Assembly (NCBI RefSeq): GCF_003086295.3
Contig: NC_092038.1
Span: 131,863,132 to 131,927,131 of the forward strand
Reading direction: 5' to 3'
Origin: Arachis hypogaea
Taxonomy: Eukaryota > Streptophyta > Magnoliopsida > Fabales > Fabaceae
Length of the DNA stretch: 64,000 nucleotides
Of this stretch, positions 36,584 through 47,206 are shown in pieces. The stretch's first letter is position 1. Every line of letters begins with the position of its first letter. The notes under the pieces were generated by a model. The model was not told where the DNA came from. It saw only the letters and a list, made by a program, of their open reading frames with translations, and made no database searches. The translations under genes were made by a program, and so were the position numbers.

Positions 36584-37231
36584 ATCTTTCTGGATTATTA
36601 ATATCCTTTTTAATAATCCTATGACCAAGAACAATTTAGATTAAATTATAAAAGATTTATCTCTCAATATTATGATCACTATCACAATGATAAATCTCTA
36701 AATTTAATCAAGGACTTTATTATATTAACATTTTAATATAATAACATAACAAATTATTTAACACATGATTGATTGGATTGTGATCATACTATTTATTCCC
36801 AACAGCGTTTGGTTTATGTCTTTTTTGAGATAGAGACACAGATATTAAAAACATGAACACAAATTATTAGTATATATGTAGTGTGTTTGGTAAAATATTG
36901 AATAAAATACAATATAATTAGAAAATTCTATATTTTGTAAAAATTAATAAAAGATAAAAATATAAAAAAAATTGATAAGGGATAAAAATTTAAAAAATTG
37001 ATAAAGAATAAAAGTGTAAAAATTAATTATGAAAAAATTAATATGGAATAAAAGTATAAAAAATTATTTCTAATTAATTGTGTTTTTTATTTTTTAATAT
37101 TTTAAAAGAATACTAAATATATATATTTTATGTGCATTTACGTATTAACATATCCATAAAAAATTTGTGTCTTAACAAACAAACAATTAACATGTATTAA
37201 CGTGTCTATATCTTTGAAACCAAATGTTGCC

Positions 37232-37290
37232 TCTCTTCTCAAACTATTTAAAAAAACCATCACCTCCTTCTTCTTCGTTCTTTTTTTAAC
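37232..37290 (-). pseudogene. UGT pseudogene, middle segment
   Basis: 59 bp on the minus strand reading ...GDGFFK-stop-FEKR. This fits the family stretch between FIWVV and RVK. It is bounded by the MITE (tct) and the hAT-like element (tttttaac). Confidence 0.75.
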
Positions 37291-37743
37291 ATAGTTCTAA
37301 AAACCGAACCGGATCGGCCAGTTCAATCGGATTAACCAGAAATCGGTCATTAGACCGATTCAGTTAGTCTTTTAAATCGTTTGGCAAAAAATCGGTCAAA
37401 CCAGCAGTTAACTGGTGAACCGCCAGAACCGGTCGATTTTTTACAAGGTTTTCGGTTCAGGAGCCCTCCCTCAAAGTTCAAACGACGCTGTTTTAAATTC
37501 TAAAAAAAAAATCATAAAACGAAACCCTGATCCCCAACGCACCCAACCCCATTCCTCTCTTCTCCTCACCTCTCTGGAACTGAACTGCAAATTTTAAATT
37601 GAAAGCACAAAGAACCCTAGCCCTCCAGCCACTGTAGCCACTGCGCCTCACAGCCCCCAGAGCCCCGCAACCACGCTTCATTGTCATCGACGAACTCGTC
37701 TCCGCTGGGTAGAGGCGTCGCATTCGGAAGCTCCGTCGCTGTC

Positions 37744-39442
37744 TGATGAGCGGATAATTTATACGCTTTTTGGCATTGTTTTTAGGTAGTTTTTAGTAAG
37801 TTCAAGCTACTTTTAGGGATGTTTTCATTAGTTTTTATGTTAAATTCACATTTCTGGACTTTACTATGAGTTTGTATGTTTTTCTGTGATTTCAGGTAAA
37901 TTCTGGCTGAAATTGAGGGACTTGAGCAAAACTCTGAAAAAGGCTGACAAAAGGACTGCTGATGCTGTTGGAATCTGACCTCCCTGCACTCGAAATGGAT
38001 TTTCTGGAGCTACAGAACTCCAAATGGTGCGCTCTCAACGGCGTTGGAAAGTAGACATCTAGAGCTTTCCAGCAATATATAATAGTCCATACTTTATTCG
38101 GAAATTGACGACGTAACTTGGCGTTGAACGCCAAGTACATGCTGCTGTCTAGAGTTAAACGCCAGAAAAATGTCATGATCCGGAGTTGAACGCCCAAAAC
38201 ACGTCATAACTTGGATTTCAACTCCAAGTAAAGCCTCAGCTCGTGGATAGATCAAGCTCAGCCCAAGCATACACCAAGTGGGCCCTGGAAGTGGATTTAT
38301 GCATCAAATACTTACTCATGTAAACCCTAGTAGCTAGTTTATTATAAATAAGACTTTTTACTAGTGTATTAGTCGTCTTTTGACCACGTTTCATCTTTGG
38401 TCTCAGTTTTGTTTTATTCTTCATCTTAGGAGACTATTGATCACGTTTTGGGGGCTGGCCATTCGGCCATGCCTGAACCTCTCTCACTTATGTATTTTCA
38501 ACGGTGGAGTTTTTACACACCATAGATTAAGGGTGTGGAGCTCTGCTGTACCTCAAGTTTCAATACAATTATTATTACTTTCTATTCAATTCTCTTCTAT
38601 TCTTGTTCCAAGATATACGTTGCACTTAACTTTGATGAATGTGATGATCCGTGACACTCATCATCATTCTCACCTATGAACGCGCGTGACTGACAACCAC
38701 TCCCGTTCTACCTTAGGCCGGGCGCATATCTCTTAGATTCCCCAACAGAATCTTCGTGGTATAAGCTAGATAGATGGCGGCATTCATGAGGATCCGGAAA
38801 GTCTAAAGCTTGTCTATGGTATTCCGAGTAGGATTCTAGGATTGAATGACTGTGACGAGCTTCAAACTCCTGAAGGCTGGGCGTGATGACAAGCGCAAAA
38901 GAATCAAGGGATTCTATTCCAACCTGATTGAGAACAGACAGATGATTAGCCGTACTGTGACAGAGCATAGGAACGTTTTCACTGAGAGGATGGGATGTAG
39001 CCATTGACAACGGTGATGCCCTACATACAGCTTGCCATGGAAAGGAGTAGGAAGGATTGGATGACTGTAATAGGAAAGTAGAGATTCAAGAGGAGCACAG
39101 CATCTCCATACGCTTATCTGAAATTTCCACTATTAATTTACATAAGTATTTCTATCCCTTTTATTCTCTATTTATTTACTAATTTTCGAAACCCAAAACT
39201 ATTTAATCTGCCTAACTGAGATTTACAAGGTAACCATAGCTTGCTTCATACCAACAATCTCTGTGGGATCGACCCTTACTCACGTAAGGTATTACTTGGA
39301 TGACCCAGTACACTTGCTGGTTAAGTTGAACGGAGTTGTGAACTATGGTATTGGCATCATGTTTTTGGCGCCATTACCAGGGAATGAAAAGCAATGAATT
39401 TTGCAAAATGGAATAACAATTGAATCACAATTTCGTCCACCA
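37744..39442 (+). repeat. 5' LTR of Athila-type copy A
   Basis: Begins TGATGAGCGGATAATTTATA and ends TTTCGTCCACCA. It contains four palindromes centred at 38126, 38157, 38188 and 38219, and a degenerate primer-binding-site copy at 39366-39384. Confidence 0.95.
38343..38350 (+). promoter_or_regulatory. Probable TATA box in the LTR
   Basis: TATAAATA about 600 bp into the 5' LTR, conserved in all four full LTRs. It is the best candidate for the element's core promoter. Confidence 0.5.
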
Positions 39443-40954
39443 AGTTTTTGGCGCCGTTGCCGGGGATTGTTCGAGTATGGACAACTGACGGTTCATCTTG
39501 TTGCTCAGATTAGGTAAATTTTCTTTTCAAAAATCTTTTTCAAAATTTTTCTTTTCTTTTTCGTTTTTCTAATAATGTTTTTCGAAAAAAAAATAATAAA
39601 AATACAAAAAAATCATAAAATCATAAAAACCAAAAATATTTTGTGTTTCTTGTTTGAGTCTTGAGTCAACTTTTAAGTTTGGTGTCAATTGCATACTTTT
39701 AAAAAATTTTCTTGCATTTTTCGAAAATCCCATGCATTCATAGTGTTCTTCATGATCTTCAAGTTGTTCTTGATAAGTCCTCTTGTTTGATCTTGATGTT
39801 TTCTTGTTTTTGTGTTGTTTGTTGTTTTTCATATGCATTTTTTGTTTGTCAGAGTCCATGCATTAAAGATTTCTAAGTTTGGTGTCTTGCATGTTTTCTT
39901 TGCATAAAAAATTTTTCAAAAATATGTTCTTGATGTTCATCATGATCTTCAAAGTGTTCTTGGTGTTCATCTTGACATTCATAGTGTTCTTGCATGCATC
40001 TTGTGTCTTGATCCAAAATTTTCATGTTTTGGGTCATTTTTGTGTTTTTCTTTAAAAATTCAAAAAAAAAATATGTTTTCCTTATTTTCCTCCAAATTTT
40101 CGAAATTTTGGGTTGACTTGGTCAAAAAAAAATTTTAAAATTAGTTGTTTCTTACAAGTCAAGTCAAAATTTCAATTTTAAAAATCTTATCTTTTCAAAA
40201 TCTTTTTCAAAAATCATATCTTTTCCATTTTTTTCTTATTTTCGAAATTTTTAAAAATTATTTTTTTTCAAAAAATCTTTTTCTTATCTTTTATATCTAA
40301 TTTTCGAAAATTAGCTAACGATTAATGTGATTGGTTCAAAAATTTGAAGTTTGTTACTTTCTTGTTAAGAAAGGTTCAATCTTTAAGTTCTAGAATCTTA
40401 TCTTGTAGTTTCTTGTTAGTTAAGTCAATTTTAAAATTAAATCTTTTTATCTTTTATCTTATCTTTTTCAAAAATTTTATCTTTTTCAAAACTTGATTTT
40501 AAAATATCTTATCTAACTTCTTATCTTCTTATCTTTTTCAAAATTTAATTTCAAATCTTTTTCAATCAACTAACTAACTTTTTGTTTGTTTCTTATCTTT
40601 TTCAAAACCACCTAACTACTTTTCCCTCTCTAATTTTCGAAAATATCTCATCTCTTTTTCAAAAATTCTTTTTGTTTTAAATTTTAATTTTAATTATATT
40701 TTGTCTTTGATTTTCGAAAACTACTAACCTCTCTTTCAAAAATTATTTTCGAAATTTCTCCCTCTCTTTTCTTCTTCTATTTAATTAATTAATTACTAAC
40801 ACTTCTCTTCACCTCTCTTCATCTAAGAATCCGAACTTCTTATATCCCTTGTATTTGGATTCTCCTACCCCTTTCTCCTTCTACTGACATAAAGGAATCT
40901 CTATACTGTGACATAGAGGATTCCTCTTTCTTTTCTTGTTTTCTTCTCTTTCAT
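39443..40954 (+). other. Long untranslated leader of Athila-type copy A
   Basis: U- and A-rich leader with many TTTTCAAAA/TTTTCGAAA words and no coding frame. It carries two AAGTTTGGTGT words (39675, 39875). A 30-bp segment (about 39940-39969), bounded by TGTTCATC repeats, is missing from copy B. Confidence 0.8.
39449..39467 (+). promoter_or_regulatory. Primer-binding site for tRNA-Asp, copy A
   Basis: TGGCGCCGTTGCCGGGGAT is complementary to the 3' end of plant tRNA-Asp(GTC) over 19 nt, six bases after the LTR. Confidence 0.9.
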
Positions 40955-43279
40955 ATGAGCATGAACAGGGAAAAAGGCACTCTTGTTGAAATTGATCCAG
41001 AACCTGAAAGGACTCTGAAGAGAAAACTAAGAGAAGCTAAATTACAACAATCCAGAAATAACCTTTCAGAAATTTTCGAACAAGAGAAGGAGATGGCAGC
41101 CGAAAATAATAATAATAATGCGAGGAGAATGCTTGGTGACTTCACAAAGCCAACGTCCAAATTTGATGGAAGAAGCATCTCCATTCCTGCCATTGGAGCC
41201 AATAACTTTGAGCTTAAGCCTCAACTAGTTGCTTTAATGCAACAAAACTGCAAGTTTTATGGACTTCCATCTGAAGATCCTTATCAGTTTTTAACTGAGT
41301 TCTTGCAGATCTGTGAGACTGTAAAGACGAATGGAGTTGATCCTGAAGTCTACAGACTCATGCTTTTCCCTTTTGCTGTAAGAGACAGAGCTAGAATATG
41401 GTTGGATTCACAACCTAAGGATAGCCTGGACTCCTGGGATAAGCTGGTCACTGCCTTCTTGGATAAATTCTTTCCTCCTCAAAAGCTGAGCAAGCTGAGA
41501 GTGGATGTTCAAACCTTCAAACAAAAAGATGGTGAATCCCTCTATGAAGCTTGGGAAAGATACAAGCAGTTGACCAAAAGATGTCCATCTGACATGTTTT
41601 CAGAATGGACCCTATTAGATATATTCTATTATGGTCTCTCTGAATTTTCGAAAATGTCATTGGACCATTCTGCAGGTGGATCTATTCACCTGAAGAAAAC
41701 GCCTGAAGAGGCTCAAGAACTCATTGACATGGTTGCAAACAACCAGTTCATGTATACCTCTGAGAGGAATTCCGTGAATAATGGGATACCTCAGAAGAAA
41801 GGAGTTCTTGAAATTGATGCTCTGAATGCCATATTGGCTCAGAACAAAGTGTTGACTCAACAGGTCAACATGATCTCTCAAAATCTGAATGGATTGCAAT
41901 ATGCATCCAACAGTACTAGAGAGGCAGCTTCTGAAGAAGCTTATGATCCTGAGAACCCTGCCATGGCAGAGGTTAATTATATGGGTGAACCATATGGAAA
42001 CACCTATAACCCATCATGGAAGAATCATCCAAATTTCTCCTGAAAGGATCAACAAAAGCCTCAACAAGGCTTTAACAATGGTGGACACAATAGGCTGAGC
42101 AATGGCAAGCCATATCCATCATCTTCTCAGCAACAGACAGAGAATTCTGAACAAAACACTTCTAATTTAGCCAATATAGTCTCTGATCTGTCAAAGGCCA
42201 CTTTCAGTTTCATGAATGAAACAAGATCCTCCATTAGAAATTTGGAGGCACAAGTGGGCCAGCTGAGTAAGAAAGTCATTGAAACTCCTCCTAGTATTCT
42301 CCCAAGTAATACAGAAGAGAATCCAAAAGGAGAGTGCAAGGCCATTGATTTAGTCAATGTGGCCGAATGCACAAGGGAGGAGGAGGACGAAAATCCTAGT
42401 GAGGAAGACCTCCTGGGAAGTCCCTCAAGCAAGAAGGAGTTTTCTATTAAGGATCCAAAGGAATCTGAGGCTCATATAGAGACCATAGAGATTCCATTAA
42501 ACCTCCTTCTGCCATTCATGAGCTCTGAAGACTATTCATCCTCTGAAGAGGATGAAGATGTGAATGGAGAGCAAATTGCTCAATACTTAGGAGCTATCAT
42601 GAAGCTGAATGCCAAGTTGTTTGGTAATGAGACTTGGGAAAGTGAACCTCCCTTGCTCATTAGTGAACTAGATACTTGGATTCAGAAAACTCTACCTCAA
42701 AAGAAACAAGATCCTGGCAAGTTCCTAATACCTTGTACCATAGGCACCATGAGCTTTGAAAAAGCTCTATGTGATCTAGGGTCAGGGATAAATCTTATGC
42801 CACTCTCTGTAATGGAGAAGCTAGGGATCATTGAGGTACAACCTGCCTTGTTCTCATTACAATTGGCAGACAAGTCATTGAGACAAGCTTATGGAATAGT
42901 AGAGGACGTGTTAGTAAAGGTTGAAGGCCTTTACATCCCTGCTGATTTCATAATCTTAGACACTAGGAAGGAAGAGGATGATTGCATCATCCTTGGAAGA
43001 CCTTTCCTAGCCACAGTAGGAGCTGTGATAGATGTCAACAGAGGTGAATTAGTCCTTCAATTGAATGGGGACTACCTTGTGTTTAAGGCACATGGCCACC
43101 CCTCTGTGACAAAAGAGAGTAAGCATGAAGAGCTTCACTCAGTTCAGAGTCAAGAAGAGCCCACACAGTCAAACTCTAAGTTTGGTGTTGTGAGGCCACA
43201 ACCAAACTCTAAGTTTGGTGTTAAGACCCCATATCCAAACTCTAAGTTTGGTGTTGGGACTACACTAACATTGACCTGA
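40955..43279 (+). pseudogene. Athila-type gag-protease polyprotein, interrupted by TGA (copy A)
   Basis: The first ATG at 40955 (MSMNREKG) starts a frame that runs to 43279 except for one TGA at 42041-42043. Before the TGA lies the gag (capsid) region, with RARIWLDSQP, FLDKFFPPQK, DGESLYEAWERYKQLTKRCP and YNPSWKNHPNFS. After NFS most relatives have Trp, so TGG to TGA is the likely change. After it come a Glu/Ser-rich linker and an aspartic protease: ALCDLGSGINLMPLSVMEKL (near 42765), then IILGRPFLATVGAVIDV. The active-site triplet is DLG, as in many plant Athila proteases. The C-terminus has three 11-residue repeats containing NSKFGV. No CCHC knuckle is seen. Copy B has the same TGA. Confidence 0.88.
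43178..43254 (+). repeat. Three 33-bp tandem repeats encoding NSKFGV, copy A
   Basis: CCAAACTCTAAGTTTGGTGT recurs with 33-bp spacing, with AAGTTTGGTGT at 43178, 43211 and 43244. Each unit is an 11-codon repeat and also a small hairpin (CCAAACT-CTA-AGTTTGG). Confidence 0.9.
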
Positions 43280-43497
43280 TCACCGTGTGGCTCCATGAGA
43301 GCCATTGTCAAGCTATTGACATTAAAGAAGCGCTTGTTGGGAGGCAACCCAATTTTAATTATCTAATTTTTATTTTATTGTTATTTTGTGTTTAATTAGG
43401 TACATGATCATGAGGAGTCACAAAAAAATCAAAAAAAAATTAAAAATAGAATCAAAAACAACAGAAGAAAAAATTTTCACCCTGGAGGACGCACAGG

Positions 43498-43737
43498 CTG
43501 GCGTTCAACGCCAGTAAGATGCATCTGGCTGGCGTTCAACGCCAGAACAGAGCATCATTCTGGCGCTGAACGCCAGAAACAAGCAACATTCTGGCGCTGA
43601 ACGCCAGGAATGTGCCCAGAGAGGAAAAACTGGCGCTAAACGCCAGTAACAAGCATGAAACTGGCGTTCAACGCCAAAAACATGCTTTACATGGGCGTTG
43701 AACGCCCAGAATGTGCACCAATGGGCGTTTAAACGCC
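43498..43737. repeat. Array of eight palindromes, mostly 31-bp period, copy A
   Basis: Palindromes of the form CTGGCGTTCAACGCCAG or TGGGCGTTGAACGCCCA start at 43498, 43529, 43560, 43591, 43630, 43661, 43692 and 43722. Centres are 31 bp apart except one 39-bp step. Spacers differ from each other, so the palindromes rather than the spacers are conserved. A period of 31 is not a multiple of three and no conserved protein results, so this is a nucleic-acid-level feature. Confidence 0.95.
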
Positions 43738-44192
43738 AGAATGGTGTGCAAAGGCATTTTACATGCCTATTTGGTGCAGGGATGGAATTCCTTGACACCT
43801 CAGGATCTGTGGACCTCACAGGATCCCCACGTACCTCGCCCTCTCTCTTTCCATTCATGGTCATCCCTTCTGTTTTTCATTCACCACCTACATCTATCCA
43901 CTCTTCCCCATACACCCCACCTACCTTTACAATTCAACTTCTCTTTCCCACCCAATCCCACCCATATAGCCGAATCCATCTCCCCTCACTCACCTCCATT
44001 TTCTTCTTCTTCTTCCTCTCTTCTTTCTTCTCTTGCTCGAGGGCGAGCAATATTTTAAGTTTGGTGTGGTAAAAGCATAGCCTTTTTTTTGCTTTTCCAT
44101 TACCATTAATGGCACCTAAGGCCAGAGAAACCTCAAAGGGAAGACAAAAGCTTCCACCTCTGAGTCTTGGGAGATGGAAAGACTCATATAAA

Positions 44193-44260
44193 GCCGTCAT
44201 AGCTCAGTGGTAGAACATGTGGCTGCAAATCAAGAGATCCCTGAGATACCTCAGGGGATA
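44193..44260 (+). ncRNA. tRNA-Cys-like segment captured in the retrotransposon, copy A
   Basis: TCATAGCTCAGTGGTAGAAC followed by ATGTGGCTGCAAATCAAGAG matches the D arm and anticodon arm (GCA) of plant tRNA-Cys. After the variable region the T arm is replaced by a perfect CCTGAG-ATAC-CTCAGG hairpin, and no acceptor 3' strand is recognisable. It contains a good box A but no box B. It is not a functional tRNA gene; it is a captured or convergent tRNA half. Confidence 0.7.
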
Positions 44261-45502
44261 AGTTGTCCTCCACACAAATATTGGAAGCAACTAAGGGTAG
44301 AAACACCAAAATTACTAGGAATCATTCAACAGAAGCAAGGAAGAGACATAGAGGAGCTCAAAAAGCACCATTGGACCTTCAAGAAGGCGCCACCCTCACT
44401 CAGGTGGATTCATTCCTTGTTCTTATTTCTTTCTGCTTTTCGTTTTTTTTTTGTGTTTATCTATGTTTTGTGTCTCTACTTCATGATCATTAGTATGTAG
44501 TAACTATGTCTTAAAGCTATGAATAAATTCCATTAATCCTTCACCTCTCTTAAAAGAAAAATGTTTTAATTCAAAAGAACAAGAAGTACATGAATTTCGA
44601 ATTTATCCTTGAATTTAATTTAATTATATTGATGTGGTGACAATACTTTTTGTTTTCTGAATGAATGCTTGAACAGTGCATATGTCTTTTGATATTGTTG
44701 TTTATGAGTGTTAAAATTGTTGGCTCTTGAAAGAATGATGAACAAAGAGAAATGTTATTGATGATCTGAAAAAAATCATGAAATTGATTCTTGAAGCAAG
44801 AAAAAGCAGTGAAAAAGGAAGCTTGCAAAAAAAAAATAGCGAAAAAAATAATAGAAAGAAAAAGAAAAAACAAGCAGAAAAAGCCAATAGCCCTTAAAAC
44901 CAAAAGGCAAGGGTAAAAAGGATCCAAGGCTTTGAGCATCAATGGATAGGAGGGCCCAAGGAAATTAAATCCAGGCCTAAGCGGCTAAATCAAGCTGTCC
45001 CTAACCATGTGCTTGTGTCATGAAGGTCCAAGTGAAAAGCTTGAGACTGAGTGGTTAAAGTCATGATCCAAAGCAAAAGAGTGTGCTTAAGAGCTCTGGA
45101 CACCACTAACTGGGGACTCTAGCAAAGCTGAGTCACAATCTGAAAAGGTTCACCCAGTCATGTGTCTGTGGCATTTATGTATCCGGTGGTAATACGGGAA
45201 AACAAAGTGCTTAGGGCCACGGCCAAGACTCATAAGTAGTTGTGTTCAAGAATCAACATGCTTAACTAGGAAAGTCAATAACACTATCCAAAATTCTAAG
45301 TTCCCAGAGACGCCAATCACTCTGAACTTCAAAGGAAAAAGTGAGATGCCAAAACTGTTCAGAAGCAAAAAGCTACAAGTCCCGCTCATCTAATTATAAG
45401 TAATATTCATTGATATTTTGAAATTTATAGTATATTCTCTTCTTTTTATCCTATTTGATTTTCAGTTGCTTGGGGACAAGCAACAATTTAAGTTTGGTGT
45501 TG
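44261..45502 (+). other. 3' untranslated region of Athila-type copy A
   Basis: Short open stretches without family signature. The region ends GCTTGGGGACAAGC (a hairpin), then TTTAAGTTTGGTGTTG directly before the 3' LTR. Confidence 0.7.
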
Positions 45503-47201
45503 TAATGAGCGGATAATTTATACGCCTTTTGGCATTGTTTTTAGGTAGTTTTTAGTAAGTTCAAGCTACTTTTAGGGATGTTTTCATTAGTTTTTATGTT
45601 AAATTCACATTTCTGGACTTTACTATGAGTTTGTGTGTTTTTCTGTGATTTCAGGTAAATTCTGGCTGAAATTGAGGGACTTGAGCAAAACTCTGAAAAA
45701 GGCTGACAAAAGGACTGCTGATGCTGTTGGAATCTGACCTCCATGCACTCGAAATGGATTTTCTGGAGCTACAGAACTCCAAATGGCGCGCTCTCAACGG
45801 CGTTGGAAAGTAGACATCCAGAGCTTTCCAGCAATATATAATAGTCTATACTTTATTCGGAAATTGACGACATAACTTGGCGTTGAACGCCAAGTAAATG
45901 CTGCTGTCTGGAGTTAAACGCCAGAAAAATGTCATGATCCGGAGTTGAACGCCCAAAACACGTCATAACTTGGAGTTCAACTCCAAGTAAAGCCTTAGCT
46001 CGTGGATAGATCAAGCTCAGCCCAAGCATACACCAAGTGGGCCCCGGAAGTGGATTTATGCATCAAATACTTACTCATGTAAACACTAGTAGCTAGTTTA
46101 TTATAAATAAGACTTTTTACTAGTGTATTAGTCGTCTTTTGACCACGTTTCATCTTTGGTCTCAGTTTTGTTTTATTCTTCATCTTAGGAGAATATTGAT
46201 CATGTTTTGGGGGCTGGTCATTCGGCCATGCCTGAACCTCTCTCACTTATGTATTTTCAACGGTGGAGTTTCTACACACCATAGATTAAGGGTGTGGAGC
46301 TCTGCTGTACCTCAAGTTTCAATACAATTATTATTACTTTCTATTCAATTCTCTTCTTTTCTTGTTCCAAGATATACGTTGCACTTAACTTTGATGAATG
46401 TGATGATCCGTGACACTCATCATCATTCTCACCTATGAACGCGCGAGACTGACAACCACTCCCGTTCTACCTTAGGCCGGGCGCATATCTCTTAGATTCC
46501 CCAACAGAATCTTCGTGGTATAAGCTAGATAGATGGCGGCATTCATGAGGATCCGGAAAGTCTAAACCTTGTCTATGGTATTCCGAGTAGGATTCTGGGA
46601 TTGAATGACTGTGACGAGCTTCAAACTCCTGAAGGCTGGGCGTGATGACAAGTGCAAAAGAATCAAGGGATTCTATTCCAACCTGATTGAGAACCGACAG
46701 ATGATTAGCCGTGCTGTGACAGAGCATAGGAACGTTTTCACTGAGAGGATGGGATGTAGCCATTGACAACGGTGATGCCCTACATACAGCTTGCCATGGA
46801 AAGGAGTAGGAAGGATTGGATGACTGTAATAGGAAAGTAGAGATTCAAGAGGAGCACAGCATCTCCATACGCTTATCTGAAATTCCCACTATTAATTTAC
46901 ATAAGTATTTCTATCCCTTTTATTCTCTATTTATTTACTAATTTTCGAAACCCAAAACTATTTAATCTGCCTAACTGAGATTTACAAGGTAACCATAGCT
47001 TGCTTCATACCAACAATCTCTGTGGGATCGACCCTTACTCACGTAAGGTATTACTTGGATGACCCAGTACACTTGCTGGTTAAGTTGAACGGAGTTGTGA
47101 ACTATGGTATTGGCATCATGTTTTTGGCGCCATTACCAGGGAATGAAAAGCAATGAATTTTCCAAAATGGAATAACAATTGAATCACAATTTCGTCCACC
47201 A
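45503..47201 (+). repeat. 3' LTR of Athila-type copy A
   Basis: Same length as the 5' LTR. Its first dinucleotide is TA instead of TG (TAATGAGCGG), a point change absent from copy B. Several substitutions distinguish it from the 5' LTR. Confidence 0.95.
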
Positions 47202-47206
47202 CTGTC

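Larger units (their letters stand above)
34011..36804 (-). mobile_element. Solo LTR of a Ty1-copia-type retrotransposon, carrying an hAT insertion
   Basis: Minus-strand ends are TGTTGGGAATAAATAG...ATCCTTCA, the TG...CA form with a start common to plant copia LTRs. The perfect 5-mer gcgtt flanks it (34006-34010 and 36805-36809). There are no internal genes, primer-binding site or second LTR, so it is a solo LTR from LTR-LTR recombination. Without the 1137-bp hAT insert it is about 1.65 kb. Confidence 0.88.
34002..37231. mobile_element. MITE (about 431 bp) inserted in the UGT pseudogene, itself split by a solo LTR
   Basis: The ends GGCAGCGTTTGGTTT (34002, continuing after the solo LTR at 36810) and AAACCAAATGTTGCC (ending 37231) are imperfect inverted repeats. 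The flanking 3-mer tct (33999-34001 and 37232-37234) is the target duplication. Deleting the MITE plus one tct joins the UGT reading frame as FEKR-VKKSG, strong support for these borders. A copia LTR sits nine bases inside its left end. Confidence 0.85.
37744..47201 (+). mobile_element. Non-autonomous Athila-type Ty3/gypsy LTR retrotransposon, copy A (9458 bp)
   Basis: Two 1699-bp LTRs (37744-39442, 45503-47201) are flanked by the target duplication ctgtc (37739-37743, 47202-47206). The primer-binding site matches tRNA-Asp, as in Athila elements. One gag-protease frame (40955-43279) is present and interrupted by a TGA. I find no reverse transcriptase, RNase H, integrase or envelope-like frame. 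The 2.2 kb after the protease holds a palindrome array, a pyrimidine tract and a tRNA-Cys-like segment. The element must be mobilised by an autonomous partner. I believe this family is abundant in Arachis but cannot assign a published name with certainty. Confidence 0.92.

Noticed and set aside
38708..39010. 100-codon minus-strand ORF conserved in all LTRs (also 46467, 49731, 57460)
   Set aside because: Conservation is explained by recent common origin of the LTRs. It is antisense within an LTR with no known domain.
43498..43737. CRISPR-like array of short palindromic repeats
   Set aside because: Palindromes with about 14-bp non-unique spacers inside a plant retrotransposon; repeat and spacer lengths and organism do not fit CRISPR.
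43505..43864. 119-codon minus-strand ORF in the palindrome array (also 54499-54858)
   Set aside because: The repeat period is 31 bp, so repeated units fall in different frames and no protein repeat results. It is opposite to the element's transcription and has no family signature.
44193..44260. Functional tRNA-Cys gene
   Set aside because: The T arm (box B) and the acceptor 3' strand are missing.
44207..44500. 97-codon ORF beginning in the tRNA-like segment
   Set aside because: Open in both copies, but identical by duplication. It has a hydrophobic low-complexity tail and no recognised domain, so it was kept as untranslated region.
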